Shown: positions 16,601 through 25,527, counted from the stretch's first letter. The stretch: 33,673 nt of DNA from Plantimonas leprariae (GCF_008802405.1 NZ_VZDO01000029.1:1-33673); one strand, 5' to 3'. Translations and numbers: made by a program. Notes: generated by a model not told the origin, from the sequence alone.

Positions 16601-17368
16601 TCAGTCCTTGTGCTGCCATCGGTCGTGCGGCAACCAGTCGCCGACGGCAGCCTGGATGACGGCCAGCGCCGCGACGGCGGCCGTGTCGGCGCGGAGGATA
16701 CGGGGCCCGAGCGAGATCGGCACGACGAAGTCCCGCGAGCGGAGGAGTTCGCGCTCCTTTGCCGAGAAGCCGCCTTCCGGACCGATGAGGAGCGCGAGCG
16801 GTCCGCGCGCCTCGCGATGCAGGAGTTCGATCGGGCTGGCGGCGTCCTCGCGCTCGTCGCAGAAGACCAGCCGGCGTCCGGCCGGGAAGCTGTCGAGGAG
16901 CGCGTCGAGCCGGATCGCCTCGCGGCAATCGGGCAGCCCGAGGATGCCGCACTGCTCGGCCGCCTCGATCGCGTTGGCGCGCAGGCGATCGTCGTTGATC
17001 CGTGTCACCTGCGTGTGTTGCGTCAGCACCGGCTGCAGGAGACCGGCGCCCATCTCCACCGCCTTCTGCACCATGTAGTCGAGGCGCGCATGCTTCAGCG
17101 GCGCGAAGAAATACTGGAGGTCGGACGGCTCCGGCTGCTCGCGCGTCCGCGTCGCCGGCCGGAACGCGAGGCGCTTCTTCGCCGGCCGCTTCAGCACGGC
17201 GCGCCATTCGCCGTCGCGCCCGTTGAACAGAAGCACGGTGTCGGCCTCGCCGAGCCGCATGACGTTGAGGAGATAGTTCGCCTGCGCCGGCGTCGCCTCC
17301 ACGGCCGCGCCCTCGGCGAGGTCCGCTTCCACGAACAGGCGCGGGCTCTTGAAGTCGTGATCCGGCAT
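16601..17368 (-). CDS. rsmE: 16S rRNA (uracil1498-N3)-methyltransferase
   Basis: RsmE methylates U1498 in the decoding region of 16S rRNA using S-adenosylmethionine. The 255-residue protein has an N-terminal PUA-like domain (about 1-75) and a C-terminal SPOUT trefoil-knot domain. Knot motifs are [12 protein letters not shown] (about 194-205) and [13 protein letters not shown] (about 219-231). [22 protein letters not shown] (residues about 88-109) contains the conserved K-x6-QK-type helix. The start at 17368 has GAGGGGA upstream. It is commonly next to gshA in Rhizobiales, and both are on the same strand here. The neighbouring SDR gene diverges across 84 bp. Confidence 0.92.
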   Translation of the reverse strand: MPDHDFKSPRLFVEADLAEGAAVEATPAQANYLLNVMRLGEADTVLLFNGRDGEWRAVLKRPAKKRLAFRPATRTREQPEPSDLQYFFAPLKHARLDYMVQKAVEMGAGLLQPVLTQHTQVTRINDDRLRANAIEAAEQCGILGLPDCREAIRLDALLDSFPAGRRLVFCDEREDAASPIELLHREARGPLALLIGPEGGFSAKERELLRSRDFVVPISLGPRILRADTAAVAALAVIQAAVGDWLPHDRWQHKD

Positions 17369-17452
17369 TCCCCTCGCACCTCTCGAAGCGCCGAGAAACC
17401 TATGCCGGGACGCCCCGTTGTCACGCATCGAGCGAGCGGAGCGACAGAGGTC

Positions 17453-18250
17453 ATGGATCTGGGAATCAGGGATCGCGTCGCGATCATCACCGGCGCGGAA
17501 GGCGGCATGGGGCTCGCCGCCGCGAAGCTGCTGGCCGCCGAGGGCGTGAAGCTCGTCCTGACCGACAAGCTGATCGAGAAGCTGGACGAGGAGGCGAAAG
17601 CGCTCGCGAGCGAGGTCGTCACCGTGAAGGCCGACGTGACGAAGCAGGCCGACGTCGACCGCGTCGCGAAGACCGCGGTCGAGCGCTTCGGCCGGATCGA
17701 CATCGCGATCCATACGAGCGGCATCACCGGCGCGAAGGGCGATCCGCTGGAGATGCGTGACGAGGACTACCGCGAGGCCTGGGAGAACGACTTCATGTCG
17801 GCGGTGCGCATCGCCAGAGCGACCTTTCCCGAGATGCGGATGAACGGCTGGGGACGCTTCGTCTGCGTCACCTCCGAGAACGCCGTCCAACCCTACTGGG
17901 AAGAGGCGACCTACAACGCGGCGAAGGCGGCGCTCTCCGCCTTCGTGAAGAACCTTTCCTACAAGTCGGCGGAAGCCGGCATCCTCTGCAACACCGTCGC
18001 GCCCGCCTTCATCGCGACGAAGATGACGGACGAGATGATGCAAAAGCGGGCCGAGGAGAACGGCACCAGCTTCGACGCGGCGATCGACAGTTTCCTCGCA
18101 GAGGAGCGGCCCGGCCTCGTCCTCAGGCGCCGCGGCAAGGCGGAGGAGGTGGCGGCGGTGATCGCACTGCTCGTCTCCGAACGGGCGTCCTTCGTGAACG
18201 GCGCGAACTACCGCGTCGACGGCGGTTCGGTGATCGCCGTCGCGAACTGA
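17453..18250 (+). CDS. SDR-family NAD(P)-dependent oxidoreductase
   Basis: A 265-residue short-chain dehydrogenase/reductase. The nucleotide-binding motif is TGAEGGMG (13-20) and the catalytic residues are Ser141, Tyr154 and Lys158 (YNAAK). The usual NNAG motif reads HTSG at 87-90, an unusual replacement that keeps only the Gly. Asp38 (LTDK) after strand beta2 suggests a preference for NAD(H). Substrate unknown; the C-terminus ([12 protein letters not shown]) is typical of classical SDRs. ATG at 17453 is preceded by CAGAGG, and a CTATGC -10-like box lies at 17400. An 18-bp palindrome lies just downstream. Confidence 0.85.
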   Translation: MDLGIRDRVAIITGAEGGMGLAAAKLLAAEGVKLVLTDKLIEKLDEEAKALASEVVTVKADVTKQADVDRVAKTAVERFGRIDIAIHTSGITGAKGDPLEMRDEDYREAWENDFMSAVRIARATFPEMRMNGWGRFVCVTSENAVQPYWEEATYNAAKAALSAFVKNLSYKSAEAGILCNTVAPAFIATKMTDEMMQKRAEENGTSFDAAIDSFLAEERPGLVLRRRGKAEEVAAVIALLVSERASFVNGANYRVDGGSVIAVAN

Positions 18251-18258
18251 CGCGCCGG

Positions 18259-18276
18259 GCTCGCCGGCCGGCGAGC
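18259..18276. repeat. 18-bp perfect palindrome after the SDR gene
   Basis: GCTCGCCGG followed directly by CCGGCGAGC, 8 bp after the SDR stop and 38 bp before the transporter start. It could fold in RNA as a terminator-like hairpin, but there is no T tract. It could also be a dimeric protein site. Confidence 0.4.
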
Positions 18277-18313
18277 GCGCCCCAGCTAGGCCGCGTTCCG
18301 GACCGGGGGCTCT

Positions 18314-19084
18314 ATGGCGGATTTTCTCTTGTTCTTTCTCGTCGGCGGTCTCGCGCAGCTCGTCGACGGGGCTCTCGGCATGGCCTACGGCGTCATCTCG
18401 TCGACCGTACTCATCTCCGTCGGGGTGCCGCCGGCGCAGGCCTCCGCCTCGGTGCACGCCGCCGAGCTGTTCACCACCGCCGCGTCGGGTGCGGGCCATA
18501 TCGCCAACCGCAACATCGACTGGAAGCTGTTCTGGCGGCTCGTGCCCTTCGGCATCGCCGGCGGCGTCGTCGGAACCTTCGTCCTCACCGGCTTCGACGG
18601 CGACGTGGTGAAGCCCTACGTCGCCGCCTATCTCGGCCTCCTCGGCGCGTTCCTGCTCTACCGCTCGTTCCAACCGCGCACGGGCGAGGCCATCCGTCCG
18701 GCGATCGTGCCGCCGGTGGCGCTGGCGGGCGGCTTCCTCGATTCGGTCGGAGGCGGCGGCTGGGGGCCGATCGTGACCTCCGGTCTGCTCGGGGCAGGCG
18801 GGCAGCCGCGCTTCGTCATCGGCACGGTGAACACGGCCGAGTTCCTGGTGGCGCTGACGGTGTCGCTGTCGTTCGTCGGCGCGCTCGTGACCGGCCATTG
18901 GCAGGATGCGCCGGATCTTATGTCGAACCTTCGCGCCGTCGGCGGCCTCGTCGCGGGCGGCGTCGTGATGGCGCCTTTTGCCGGCTACGTCGTGCGGGTC
19001 ATCCCGGAGGCGTGGCTGCTTCGCGTAGTCTCGCTGCTCGTCCTCGCGCTCTGCGCGACGCAGGTCTGGAGCCTCGTTAAATAA
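18314..19084 (+). CDS. TSUP-family (TauE/SafE-like) membrane transporter
   Basis: A 256-residue inner-membrane protein with about seven or eight hydrophobic segments. The family moves sulfur-containing or organic anions such as sulfite and sulfoacetate; the substrate here is unknown. The two-fold repeat typical of the family is visible: [15 protein letters not shown] near the N-terminus (residues 10-24) and [22 protein letters not shown] in the middle, both glycine-rich loops with an Asp. The start ATG at 18314 follows GGGGG, and CTAGGC at 18286 may be its -10 box. No sulfur-metabolism gene is adjacent. Confidence 0.85.
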   Translation: MADFLLFFLVGGLAQLVDGALGMAYGVISSTVLISVGVPPAQASASVHAAELFTTAASGAGHIANRNIDWKLFWRLVPFGIAGGVVGTFVLTGFDGDVVKPYVAAYLGLLGAFLLYRSFQPRTGEAIRPAIVPPVALAGGFLDSVGGGGWGPIVTSGLLGAGGQPRFVIGTVNTAEFLVALTVSLSFVGALVTGHWQDAPDLMSNLRAVGGLVAGGVVMAPFAGYVVRVIPEAWLLRVVSLLVLALCATQVWSLVK

Positions 19085-19104
19085 CCGTAACCCTTTGTTT
19101 GCCG

Positions 19105-19129
19105 GGAACGGAAGCATGGGTGCGACGTT
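19105..19129 (+). promoter_or_regulatory. EcfG-type general stress promoter (GGAAC-N16-CGTT)
   Basis: GGAAC at 19105-19109 and CGTT at 19126-19129 are separated by exactly 16 bases, a full match to the consensus of the alphaproteobacterial general stress sigma factor EcfG (PhyR/NepR pathway). It lies 53 bases before the CsbD-family start, just after the transporter stop. No other perfect copy was found in the gaps of this window. Confidence 0.75.
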
Positions 19130-19142
19130 TTGGTAGCGAAGC

Positions 19143-19159
19143 CGGATCGCAGCGATCCG
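19143..19159 (+). promoter_or_regulatory. Hairpin in the 5' leader of the CsbD gene
   Basis: CGGATCGC (19143-19150), A, GCGATCCG (19152-19159) form an inverted repeat that can fold as a 7-bp stem with a 3-base loop. If transcription starts about 7 bases after the EcfG -10 box, the hairpin sits near the 5' end of the mRNA, 23 bases before the ATG. Confidence 0.45.
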
Positions 19160-19182
19160 ACGCCAAAACGCGAGAGAGTACG

Positions 19183-19365
19183 ATGGCTGAGAAAGAACAG
19201 GTCACCGGCGGCGCCAAGGAACTCGGCGGCAAGATCAAGGAAGGTGCCGGCAAGCTCGTCGGCAACGAGCGCCTGCAGGCCGAGGGCAAGATGGACCAGG
19301 TCGAAGGCAAGACCGAGAAGAACTACGGTAAGGTGAAGGACGCGGTGAAGGATCAGCTCAACTGA
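19183..19365 (+). CDS. CsbD-family stress protein
   Basis: A 60-residue hydrophilic protein of the CsbD family, with the repeated G-K-x-KE-x-x-GK pattern ([33 protein letters not shown]). These proteins are largely disordered or helical and accumulate in general stress; B. subtilis CsbD is under sigma-B, and the molecular role is not known. GAGAG upstream and family length fix the start at 19183. The gene stands alone between an EcfG promoter and a strong terminator, so it is probably a single-gene stress transcript. Confidence 0.9.
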   Translation: MAEKEQVTGGAKELGGKIKEGAGKLVGNERLQAEGKMDQVEGKTEKNYGKVKDAVKDQLN

Positions 19366-19389
19366 GCCTCACCATCCTCGCATGACGGA

Positions 19390-19420
19390 CGGCCGCCCAT
19401 CGGGCGGCCGTTTTCGTTTC
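19390..19420 (+). terminator. Rho-independent terminator after the CsbD gene
   Basis: A 9-bp perfect stem CGGCCGCCC / GGGCGGCCG (19390-19398 and 19402-19410) with loop ATC is followed by TTTTCGTTT, 24 bp after the CsbD stop. The last 14 bases (GGCCGTTTTCGTTT) are identical to those of the terminator at 12906. Confidence 0.9.
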
Positions 19421-19486
19421 CGGCCGCTTGCGGCGTTCGGCGCGCGCATGCGAAACCGCAGCGACCATTCGAGGCGGATCGACTCC

Positions 19487-20875
19487 ATGACGACGCGGCG
19501 CGAAACCGACACCTTCGGACCCATCGAGGTGGAGAGCGACAGGTACTGGGGGGCGCAGGCGCAGCGCTCGCTTGGCAACTTCCGCATCGGCTGGGAGAAG
19601 CAGCCGCTGCCGATCGTCCGGGCGCTCGGGATCGTCAAGCGCGCCGCGGCGGAAGCCAACATGGATCTCGGCCGGCTCGACCCCGCGCTCGGCAAGGCGA
19701 TCGTCGCGGCCGCGCAGGAGGTGATCGACGGCAGGTTGAACGATCACTTCCCGCTGGTGGTCTGGCAGACCGGCTCCGGCACGCAGTCCAACATGAACGC
19801 CAACGAGGTGATCTCGAACCGGGCGATCGAGATGCTGGGCGGCGAGATGGGCTCGAAGAAGCCGGTCCATCCGAACGACCACGTCAACATGAGCCAGTCG
19901 TCGAACGACACCTATCCGACGGCCATGCACATCGCCTGCGCCGAGGAACTGGTGCACCGCCTCGTGCCGGCGCTGCGCGTCCTGCACGGGGCGCTGGACG
20001 CCAAGGCGAAAAGCTTCGACCACATCATCAAGATCGGCCGCACGCACACGCAGGACGCGACGCCGCTGACGCTCGGCCAGGAATTCTCCGGCTACGCGCA
20101 GCAGGTGGCGAACGGCATCGGGCGCATCGAGCAGACGCTCCCCGCCCTGATGCAGCTTGCGCAGGGCGGCACCGCGGTCGGCACCGGGCTCAACGCGCCG
20201 GTCGGCTTCGCGGAAGGCGTCGCCGAGAAGATCGCCGCGATCACGGCCCTGCCGTTCACCTCCGCACCGAACAAGTTCGAGGCGCTCGCCGCCCACGACG
20301 CGATGGTGTTCAGCCACGGCGCGATCAACACGGTGGCGGCGTCGCTGTTCAAGATCGCCAACGACATCCGCTTCCTGGGGAGCGGCCCGCGTTCCGGCCT
20401 CGGCGAACTGCAACTGCCGGAGAACGAGCCGGGCTCCTCGATCATGCCGGGCAAAGTGAACCCGACGCAGTGCGAGGCGCTGACGCAGGTCTGCGTGCAG
20501 GTCTTCGGCAACCACGCGGCGCTGACCTTCGCCGGCAGCCAGGGCCATTTCGAGCTGAACGTCTTCAACCCGGTGATGGCCTACAACTTCCTCCAGTCGG
20601 TGCGGCTTATCTCGGACGCGGCCAACTCGTTCACCGAGAACTGCGTCGCCGGCATCGAGGCGCGCGAGGACAACATCAAGGCGGCGCTGGACCGTTCGCT
20701 GATGCTGGTGACGGCGCTGGCCCCGACGATCGGCTACGACGCGGCGGCAAAGATCGCGAAGACCGCGCACAGGAACGGCACGACGCTCCGCGAGGAAGCG
20801 CTGGCGACCGGCCTCGTTTCCGCCGAGGACTACGACCGGATCGTCGACCCCTCGACCATGACCCGGCCGGGCTGA
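19487..20875 (+). CDS. fumC: Fumarate hydratase, class II
   Basis: The iron-independent, heat-stable fumarase of the TCA cycle converts fumarate to L-malate; it is a cytoplasmic homotetramer. The 462-residue length equals the family norm. Motifs in order are [13 protein letters not shown] (about residue 98), [26 protein letters not shown] (catalytic His in the TH pair) and the signature loop [16 protein letters not shown] (about 315-330) with the catalytic Ser. The start at 19487 ([11 protein letters not shown]) matches the family; a longer in-frame extension crosses the upstream terminator and is rejected. It has its own unit between the CsbD terminator and the DoxX gene. Confidence 0.95.
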   Translation: MTTRRETDTFGPIEVESDRYWGAQAQRSLGNFRIGWEKQPLPIVRALGIVKRAAAEANMDLGRLDPALGKAIVAAAQEVIDGRLNDHFPLVVWQTGSGTQSNMNANEVISNRAIEMLGGEMGSKKPVHPNDHVNMSQSSNDTYPTAMHIACAEELVHRLVPALRVLHGALDAKAKSFDHIIKIGRTHTQDATPLTLGQEFSGYAQQVANGIGRIEQTLPALMQLAQGGTAVGTGLNAPVGFAEGVAEKIAAITALPFTSAPNKFEALAAHDAMVFSHGAINTVAASLFKIANDIRFLGSGPRSGLGELQLPENEPGSSIMPGKVNPTQCEALTQVCVQVFGNHAALTFAGSQGHFELNVFNPVMAYNFLQSVRLISDAANSFTENCVAGIEAREDNIKAALDRSLMLVTALAPTIGYDAAAKIAKTAHRNGTTLREEALATGLVSAEDYDRIVDPSTMTRPG

Positions 20876-20979
20876 TTGTCGTCGGATTGGTGAACGATCA
20901 GTCGCCGCACGTCCCGGTTCGTGCCCGCGGCGACTCCTGCTAGCTCTCGGGTCCTCGTCCAGCTACGGAAACCGGGTCC

Positions 20980-21363
20980 ATGAACAACAACGCCATCCTG
21001 CTGATCGCGCGCGTCCTGCTCTCGATCATCTTCATCGTCGCCGGCTTCGGCAAGCTGACCGGGGCCGAGGGCTTCGCCGGCATGCTCGGCGGCATGGGCT
21101 TTCCGTCGCCGCTGGCGCTCGCCTACCTGACCGGTCTTTGCGAGCTCGTCGGCGGCCTCTGCGTGCTGCTCGGCTTCCAGGTCCGCATCGTCGGCCCGCT
21201 GATGGCGCTGTTCTGCCTGTTCACCGGCTACATCGCGCATCTCGGCGACGCGACGGCGCTGATGAAGAACATCGCGCTCGCCGGCGGCTACCTGACGCTC
21301 GCCGTCACCGGCGCCGGCGCCTTCTCGTTCGAAGGCCGCAAGCGCGTTTCTGCCTACGCCTGA
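20980..21363 (+). CDS. DoxX-family membrane protein
   Basis: A 127-residue inner-membrane protein with four hydrophobic helices, the standard size and layout of DoxX/YphA proteins. [22 protein letters not shown] at the N-terminus (residues about 6-27) has the conserved R-x7-8-F-x2-aG-x2-Kl pattern, and [15 protein letters not shown] contains the conserved E-x-x-GG. Function is uncertain; relatives are tied to respiratory or thiol redox roles. CTAGCT at 20940 may be its -10 box. Its last 10 bases overlap the end of the convergent hisG. Confidence 0.88.
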   Translation: MNNNAILLIARVLLSIIFIVAGFGKLTGAEGFAGMLGGMGFPSPLALAYLTGLCELVGGLCVLLGFQVRIVGPLMALFCLFTGYIAHLGDATALMKNIALAGGYLTLAVTGAGAFSFEGRKRVSAYA

Positions 21364-22055
21364 CAGCTCGCGAAGCGGCGGCGGATTTCCTTCGCCGTCG
21401 CTTCGTCGGCGTCCGACCGGGCCTTCTTCGCCATGACGAGGCAGGCTTGCGAGGAAAGGATCAGCCCGTCGGCCAGGATCTTCAGCCGGTTGGCGACGAG
21501 CGTCGAGCCGGTGGAGGTGATGTCGACCACGATGTCGGCGGAGCCCGCCGCCGGCGCGCCTTCGGTGGCGCCGAGGCTTTCGACGATGCGATAGCTCTGG
21601 ATTCCGTGGCGGCGCGTGAAGAAGCCTTGGGCCAGCCGCCAGTACTTCGTCGCGATGCGCAGGCGTCGCCCGTGCCGGGCACGGTAGCCGGCCGCGACGT
21701 CGCCGAGATCGTCCATCGTCTCGACGTCGACCCAGGCCTCCGGCACCGCCACCACCACGTCCGCCCGGCCGAAACCGAGCTTCGCCACGAACTCCACCCG
21801 CACGTCCGGCTCCGCGATCGATTCGCGGATCAGGTCCTCGCCGGTGATGCCGAAGTCGACCGCGCCCTCGCGCAGTTCCCGCGCGATCTCGGAGGCGGAA
21901 AGCAGCAGCACGTCGAGCCCTTCGATGCCGGAAACGCCGGTGCGGTAGGAGCGCGCGTCGCCGGCGGACTCCACCACGATGCCGGCTTTGGCCAAGGCGG
22001 CCACCGCATCGTCCTTCATCCGGCCCTTGGAGGGGATGGCGAGCGTCACGGTCAT
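21354..22055 (-). CDS. hisG: ATP phosphoribosyltransferase, catalytic subunit (short form)
   Basis: HisG catalyses the first step of histidine synthesis, joining ATP and PRPP to give phosphoribosyl-ATP. The 233-residue length marks the short form, which lacks the C-terminal histidine-binding domain and needs HisZ. Motifs are the N-terminal [19 protein letters not shown], and the PRPP loop [13 protein letters not shown] (in the last third). The ATG overlaps the hisZ stop (ATGA at 22052-22055), giving translational coupling and presumably equal amounts of both subunits. It is last of hisS-hisZ-hisG and converges on the DoxX gene with a 10-bp overlap. Confidence 0.94.
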   Translation of the reverse strand: MTVTLAIPSKGRMKDDAVAALAKAGIVVESAGDARSYRTGVSGIEGLDVLLLSASEIARELREGAVDFGITGEDLIRESIAEPDVRVEFVAKLGFGRADVVVAVPEAWVDVETMDDLGDVAAGYRARHGRRLRIATKYWRLAQGFFTRRHGIQSYRIVESLGATEGAPAAGSADIVVDITSTGSTLVANRLKILADGLILSSQACLVMAKKARSDADEATAKEIRRRFASCQA

Positions 22056-23176
22056 CGGGCGGCGGCCTCGATCCTGTCCAGCCAGAGCGACACGCCCACC
22101 GCCGGCACGGGGCTCTTCGCGCCGAGATAGGCGAGAAGGCGGTCGTAGCGGCCGCCGCCGGCGAGCGGCTCGGGGACCCCAGGGCGGCGCGCCTCGAAGA
22201 CGAGGCCGGTATAGTAGTCGATGGCGCGTCCGAAGGCAGCCCGGTAGCGGACCGCTGAAAGGTCGACGCCGGCCTCCGCCAGCGCCTGCGCACGCTCGGC
22301 GAAGAAGGCGAGCGAGCGGCCGAGATCGATATCTGCGCCGCAGGCATGCGCGAGCCGCGCCGGAGCGTCGTCCAGCGTGCAGTCGATGGCGAGGAACTCG
22401 CGAAGGCGCGAGAGCGAGTCTTCCGACAGCGCAGTCTCGGCGAAGGCGACCTTCTCCACCAGCCGCTGCGCGATCTCCGGCGCAGTGCGCCCGGAATGCG
22501 GCGGCAGCCCGCCCTCCGCCTTCAGGCCTTCCACCGCTTCGATGAGCGCATCCACGTCCTTGCCGGCGGCGAGGCGGCGGAGGGCCGGGTCGAGGCCGGC
22601 GAGCGACCACCCGTCATGTTGGGCAAGATCGGCGAGGGCGGCGCGCATCAGCACGTCGTCGCCGAAGGTGCGGACAAGCCGGCGCTGCCAGCTTTCCGGC
22701 AGGCCGAGCCCGGCGAGAAACGCCTCGAACAGCGCCTGGTCGCCGAGCACGACGTCCGTTTCCACGTTCGCCAAGCCGCAGGCGGCGAGCGCTTCCAGCG
22801 TGGCGAGCAGCGCCCGCGCGTCGGCCTTCGCCTTGTCGGGGTCGCCGAGGTCTTCGAGGCCCGCCTGCCGGAACTCGCCCTCGCCGGCGCGGCCCTGCCG
22901 GAAGATCGGGCCGAGGTACGAGTAGCGGCGGGGCAAGGCGCTCGGGGCGGCGATGTGGGCGAGGCAGACGGGAATGGTGAAGTCGGGGCGCAGGCACAAC
23001 ACCTCGCCGGCCTCGCCGCGGGTCAGGAAGATGCGCCGGCGCAGCGCCTCGCCGGTCGAGTCGAGATAGGGCTCGGCGGGCTGCAGCAGCGGCACGTCGA
23101 CATGGACCGCGTCCAGCCGCTCGAACAGCCGGACGAGCGCGGTCTCGGTCGCGGAAGGCGATGCGGCCGGGCTCAA
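22052..23176 (-). CDS. hisZ: ATP phosphoribosyltransferase regulatory subunit
   Basis: HisZ is a catalytically inactive relative of histidyl-tRNA synthetase that binds HisG and mediates feedback by histidine. The 374-residue protein keeps class II synthetase remnants: [21 protein letters not shown] (near residues 30-50), [13 protein letters not shown], the motif 2-like [10 protein letters not shown] and a degenerate HisA-like segment [14 protein letters not shown]. It lacks the anticodon-binding domain. The start is a TTG at 23176, the only plausible start between the hisS stop and the conserved region; no good ribosome site is present, so initiation probably depends on termination at hisS. 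It is in the same frame as hisS, two codons after its stop. Confidence 0.9.
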   Translation of the reverse strand: MSPAASPSATETALVRLFERLDAVHVDVPLLQPAEPYLDSTGEALRRRIFLTRGEAGEVLCLRPDFTIPVCLAHIAAPSALPRRYSYLGPIFRQGRAGEGEFRQAGLEDLGDPDKAKADARALLATLEALAACGLANVETDVVLGDQALFEAFLAGLGLPESWQRRLVRTFGDDVLMRAALADLAQHDGWSLAGLDPALRRLAAGKDVDALIEAVEGLKAEGGLPPHSGRTAPEIAQRLVEKVAFAETALSEDSLSRLREFLAIDCTLDDAPARLAHACGADIDLGRSLAFFAERAQALAEAGVDLSAVRYRAAFGRAIDYYTGLVFEARRPGVPEPLAGGGRYDRLLAYLGAKSPVPAVGVSLWLDRIEAAAR

Positions 23177-23182
23177 TGCGCG

Positions 23183-24790
23183 TCAGCCGGCGCGGCGGGC
23201 GAGGATGCGGCGGACGGCCTCGACCATCTCGGCCTCCGGCACGAGCTCCTGACCGGCGCGCGCCTCGCGCCAGGCGGCGTTGTCCTCGATCCCCGCCGAC
23301 AGCTCCTTGCCGAGCGCCAGGTCCTTCACCTGCACCTGACCCGCAGCCTTCTCGTCGCCGCCTTGGATGACGACGCAAGGCGAGTTGCGGCGGTCGGCGT
23401 ACTGAAGCTGCTTGCCGAACTGCTTCGGATTGCCCTGGAACACCTCGACGGGCACGACGGGTTGGCCGGGCGCGTTCAGTTCGTTGCGGATTTGGGTCGC
23501 CATCCGCTGGTAGTCCGCCATGCGGTCGCGGTCCATGACGGTGACGACGACGGGGCCGAGCCGTTCGGTGGTTTCCAGCCGTCCGAGATTCTTCAGCGCG
23601 GTCTGAAGGCGTGACACGCCGATGGAGAAGCCCGTCGCCGGCACCGGCTGCGACATGAACCGCGACACGAGTCCGTCGTAGCGCCCACCGCCCCCAACTG
23701 AGCCGAACACGACCTTCTCGCCCTTCTCGTTAACGACGGGGAAGAGGAGTTCGGCTTCGAAGACCGGGCCGGTGTAGTATTCGAGGCCGCGGACTACAGA
23801 TGTATCCAAACGTATGCGTGCGGTTCCATATTCGGACGATCTAACTAATTTGCTTATTATTCGCAGTTCTTCGATGCCTTGCTCTACCAGTGCGCTTTCT
23901 CGGAAATTTTCCAGATAGAAGTCCAAAACTCGCGGATTTCCTAACACCAGAGCACCAGTGGACGATTTTTCGCCAATCACGTGGTCATCGTTCAGGAGTT
24001 CGGCGGCGGGCATGAACAGGAAAGGGTCACGCTTTTCGCTGCTCTGGAATTCGTACAGTCGTTCCAAGCGTTCAATCGCTGACAACGACAAGCCCGCGCC
24101 CTTCGTGAAATCTCCGCTCTCGTCCCTACGCCCGTCTCCGAGCAATAACCGCACGCCTTCGACACCGAACTTGTCGAGCTTGTCGATCGCCCGCAGCACC
24201 GTCAGCCGTCGTCCGGCGTTCTCCTCGCCGCCGAGCCCAATCGCTTCCAGCACGCCGTCCAGCACCTTCCGGTTGTTCACCCGGATAACGTACTGGCCGC
24301 GCGGTATGCCGAGGGCTTCCATCGTGTCGGCCATCATCATCGCCATCTCGGCGTCGGCCGAGACGTTCGGCGCGCCGACGATGTCGGCGTCGAACTGCAT
24401 GAACTGCCGGAAGCGGCCCGGCCCCGGCTTCTCGTTGCGGAAGACGTAGCCCGCCCGGTACGACCGGTAGGGCTTCGGCAGGTCCTCGAAGTTCTCGGCG
24501 ACGTAGCGGGCGAGCGGGGCGGTCAGGTCGTAGCGGAGCGACAGCCACTCCTCGTCGTCGTCCTGCAGCGAGAACACGCCCTCGTTCGGCCGGTCGGAGT
24601 CCGGCAGGAACTTGCCGAGCGCGTCGGTATATTCGAACATCGGCGTCTCGACCGGCTCGAAGCCGTAACGCTCGTAGACCTCGCGGATGATGCCCAGCAT
24701 CCGCTCCTGCGCGTAGAGGTCGGCGCTGGTGCGGTCGCCGAAGCCGCGCGGCTGGCGCGCCCTGACGCGGCTCGGTTTCTTCGGGGCCAT
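23183..24790 (-). CDS. hisS: Histidyl-tRNA synthetase (divergent alphaproteobacterial type)
   Basis: HisRS charges tRNA-His. The 535-residue protein is longer than the common bacterial form (about 420-430). Class II motif 2 reads [14 protein letters not shown], the HisA box [14 protein letters not shown] (from about residue 332) has Glu where most HisRS have Asp, and motif 3 is [11 protein letters not shown]. The anticodon domain is C-terminal. ATG at 24790 is taken over an upstream in-frame extension that lacks conservation. Residues 215-332, the insertion domain, are encoded by a distinctly AT-rich stretch with rare codons (see findings). First gene of hisS-hisZ-hisG. A CACGCA-AA-TGCGTG repeat (24816-24829) lies in its leader. 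Confidence 0.94.
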   Translation of the reverse strand: MAPKKPSRVRARQPRGFGDRTSADLYAQERMLGIIREVYERYGFEPVETPMFEYTDALGKFLPDSDRPNEGVFSLQDDDEEWLSLRYDLTAPLARYVAENFEDLPKPYRSYRAGYVFRNEKPGPGRFRQFMQFDADIVGAPNVSADAEMAMMMADTMEALGIPRGQYVIRVNNRKVLDGVLEAIGLGGEENAGRRLTVLRAIDKLDKFGVEGVRLLLGDGRRDESGDFTKGAGLSLSAIERLERLYEFQSSEKRDPFLFMPAAELLNDDHVIGEKSSTGALVLGNPRVLDFYLENFRESALVEQGIEELRIISKLVRSSEYGTARIRLDTSVVRGLEYYTGPVFEAELLFPVVNEKGEKVVFGSVGGGGRYDGLVSRFMSQPVPATGFSIGVSRLQTALKNLGRLETTERLGPVVVTVMDRDRMADYQRMATQIRNELNAPGQPVVPVEVFQGNPKQFGKQLQYADRRNSPCVVIQGGDEKAAGQVQVKDLALGKELSAGIEDNAAWREARAGQELVPEAEMVEAVRRILARRAG

Positions 24791-24815
24791 GAATGGTGCT
24801 CGTTCGTCGTGCGTC

Positions 24816-24829
24816 CACGCAAATGCGTG
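24816..24829 (-). promoter_or_regulatory. Inverted repeat in the hisS leader
   Basis: CACGCA-AA-TGCGTG, a perfect 6-bp inverted repeat, centred about 32 bp before the hisS ATG in the 119-bp gap between tag and hisS. It could be an operator or a small leader hairpin; no T-box or histidine-rich leader peptide was seen. Confidence 0.3.
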
Positions 24830-24909
24830 CTTTCGAACGCGTCTAACGGATCGATTGCCGAAATCCAACGCCGCTGCTCCAAAGGATCGGCGAGGCTTCG
24901 CCACTTGCG

Positions 24910-25527
24910 TTATGTCGGGCGTACGAACGCTTCCCGGTCCCGCTCGCATTCCGCCCGGCAGAAGCATTCATCGACGTGGTCGTTGACGAGGCCCTTCGAC
25001 TGCATGAAGGCGTGGGCCGTCGTCGGGCCGACGAAGGTAAAGCCTCTCGCCTTCAGCGCTTTCGACAGGCGCTTCGAGGCCGGCGTTTCCGGGTTCGCGC
25101 GCACCCATGCGGCGTCGATGCGATCCGGCCGCTCTCCGGGCGGCGGCTCGAAGCTCCAGAGGAAAGCCGCGAAGGACTCGCCCCGCTCGCGCATCGCGAG
25201 CAGGCACCTCGCATTGTTGATCGCCGACTCGATCTTGCCCCGGTGGCGCACGATGCCGGGGTCGGCGAGGAGACGCTCGACGTCAGCTTCGCCGAACCGT
25301 GCCAGCCGCTCGGGATCGAAGCCGGCGAACCCGGCGCGGAAGGCCTCGCGTTTCCGGAGGATCGTCGACCAAGAGAGCCCGGCCTGGAAACCTTCGAGGC
25401 AGAGCTTCTCGAACAGTCGCGTCTCGTCGGCGTCCGGCCGGCCCCATTCCTCGTCGTGATAGCACGTGTAGGCGGCGTCCGCGCCGTGCCAGCCGCAGCG
25501 CGTCCGCGCGTCTTCCACACCTGCCAT
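24910..25527 (-). CDS. tag: DNA-3-methyladenine glycosylase I
   Basis: Tag removes 3-methyladenine from alkylated DNA, starting base-excision repair. The 205-residue protein has the zinc ligands of the family: Cys11 (RCGW), His24 (YHDEEWG), His184 and Cys188 (HVDEC). The catalytic-pocket Glu is Glu45 ([11 protein letters not shown]). All spacings match E. coli Tag (Cys4, His17, Glu38, His175, Cys179). The ATG at 25527 is used because it puts RCGW near the N-terminus and has GGGGAT upstream; a TTG nine codons earlier is less likely. The C-terminus is about 15 residues longer than usual, with more Cys. It precedes hisS by 119 bp. Confidence 0.93.
   Translation of the reverse strand: MAGVEDARTRCGWHGADAAYTCYHDEEWGRPDADETRLFEKLCLEGFQAGLSWSTILRKREAFRAGFAGFDPERLARFGEADVERLLADPGIVRHRGKIESAINNARCLLAMRERGESFAAFLWSFEPPPGERPDRIDAAWVRANPETPASKRLSKALKARGFTFVGPTTAHAFMQSKGLVNDHVDECFCRAECERDREAFVRPT

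Noticed and set aside
16610-17452. A long N-terminal extension of the SDR gene through rsmE
   Set aside because: It lies antisense to rsmE; the Rossmann start and catalytic spacing fit the ATG at 17453.
18259-18276. The palindrome after the SDR gene as a definite terminator
   Set aside because: It has no unpaired loop in its perfect form and no T tract, so it is listed only as a repeat.
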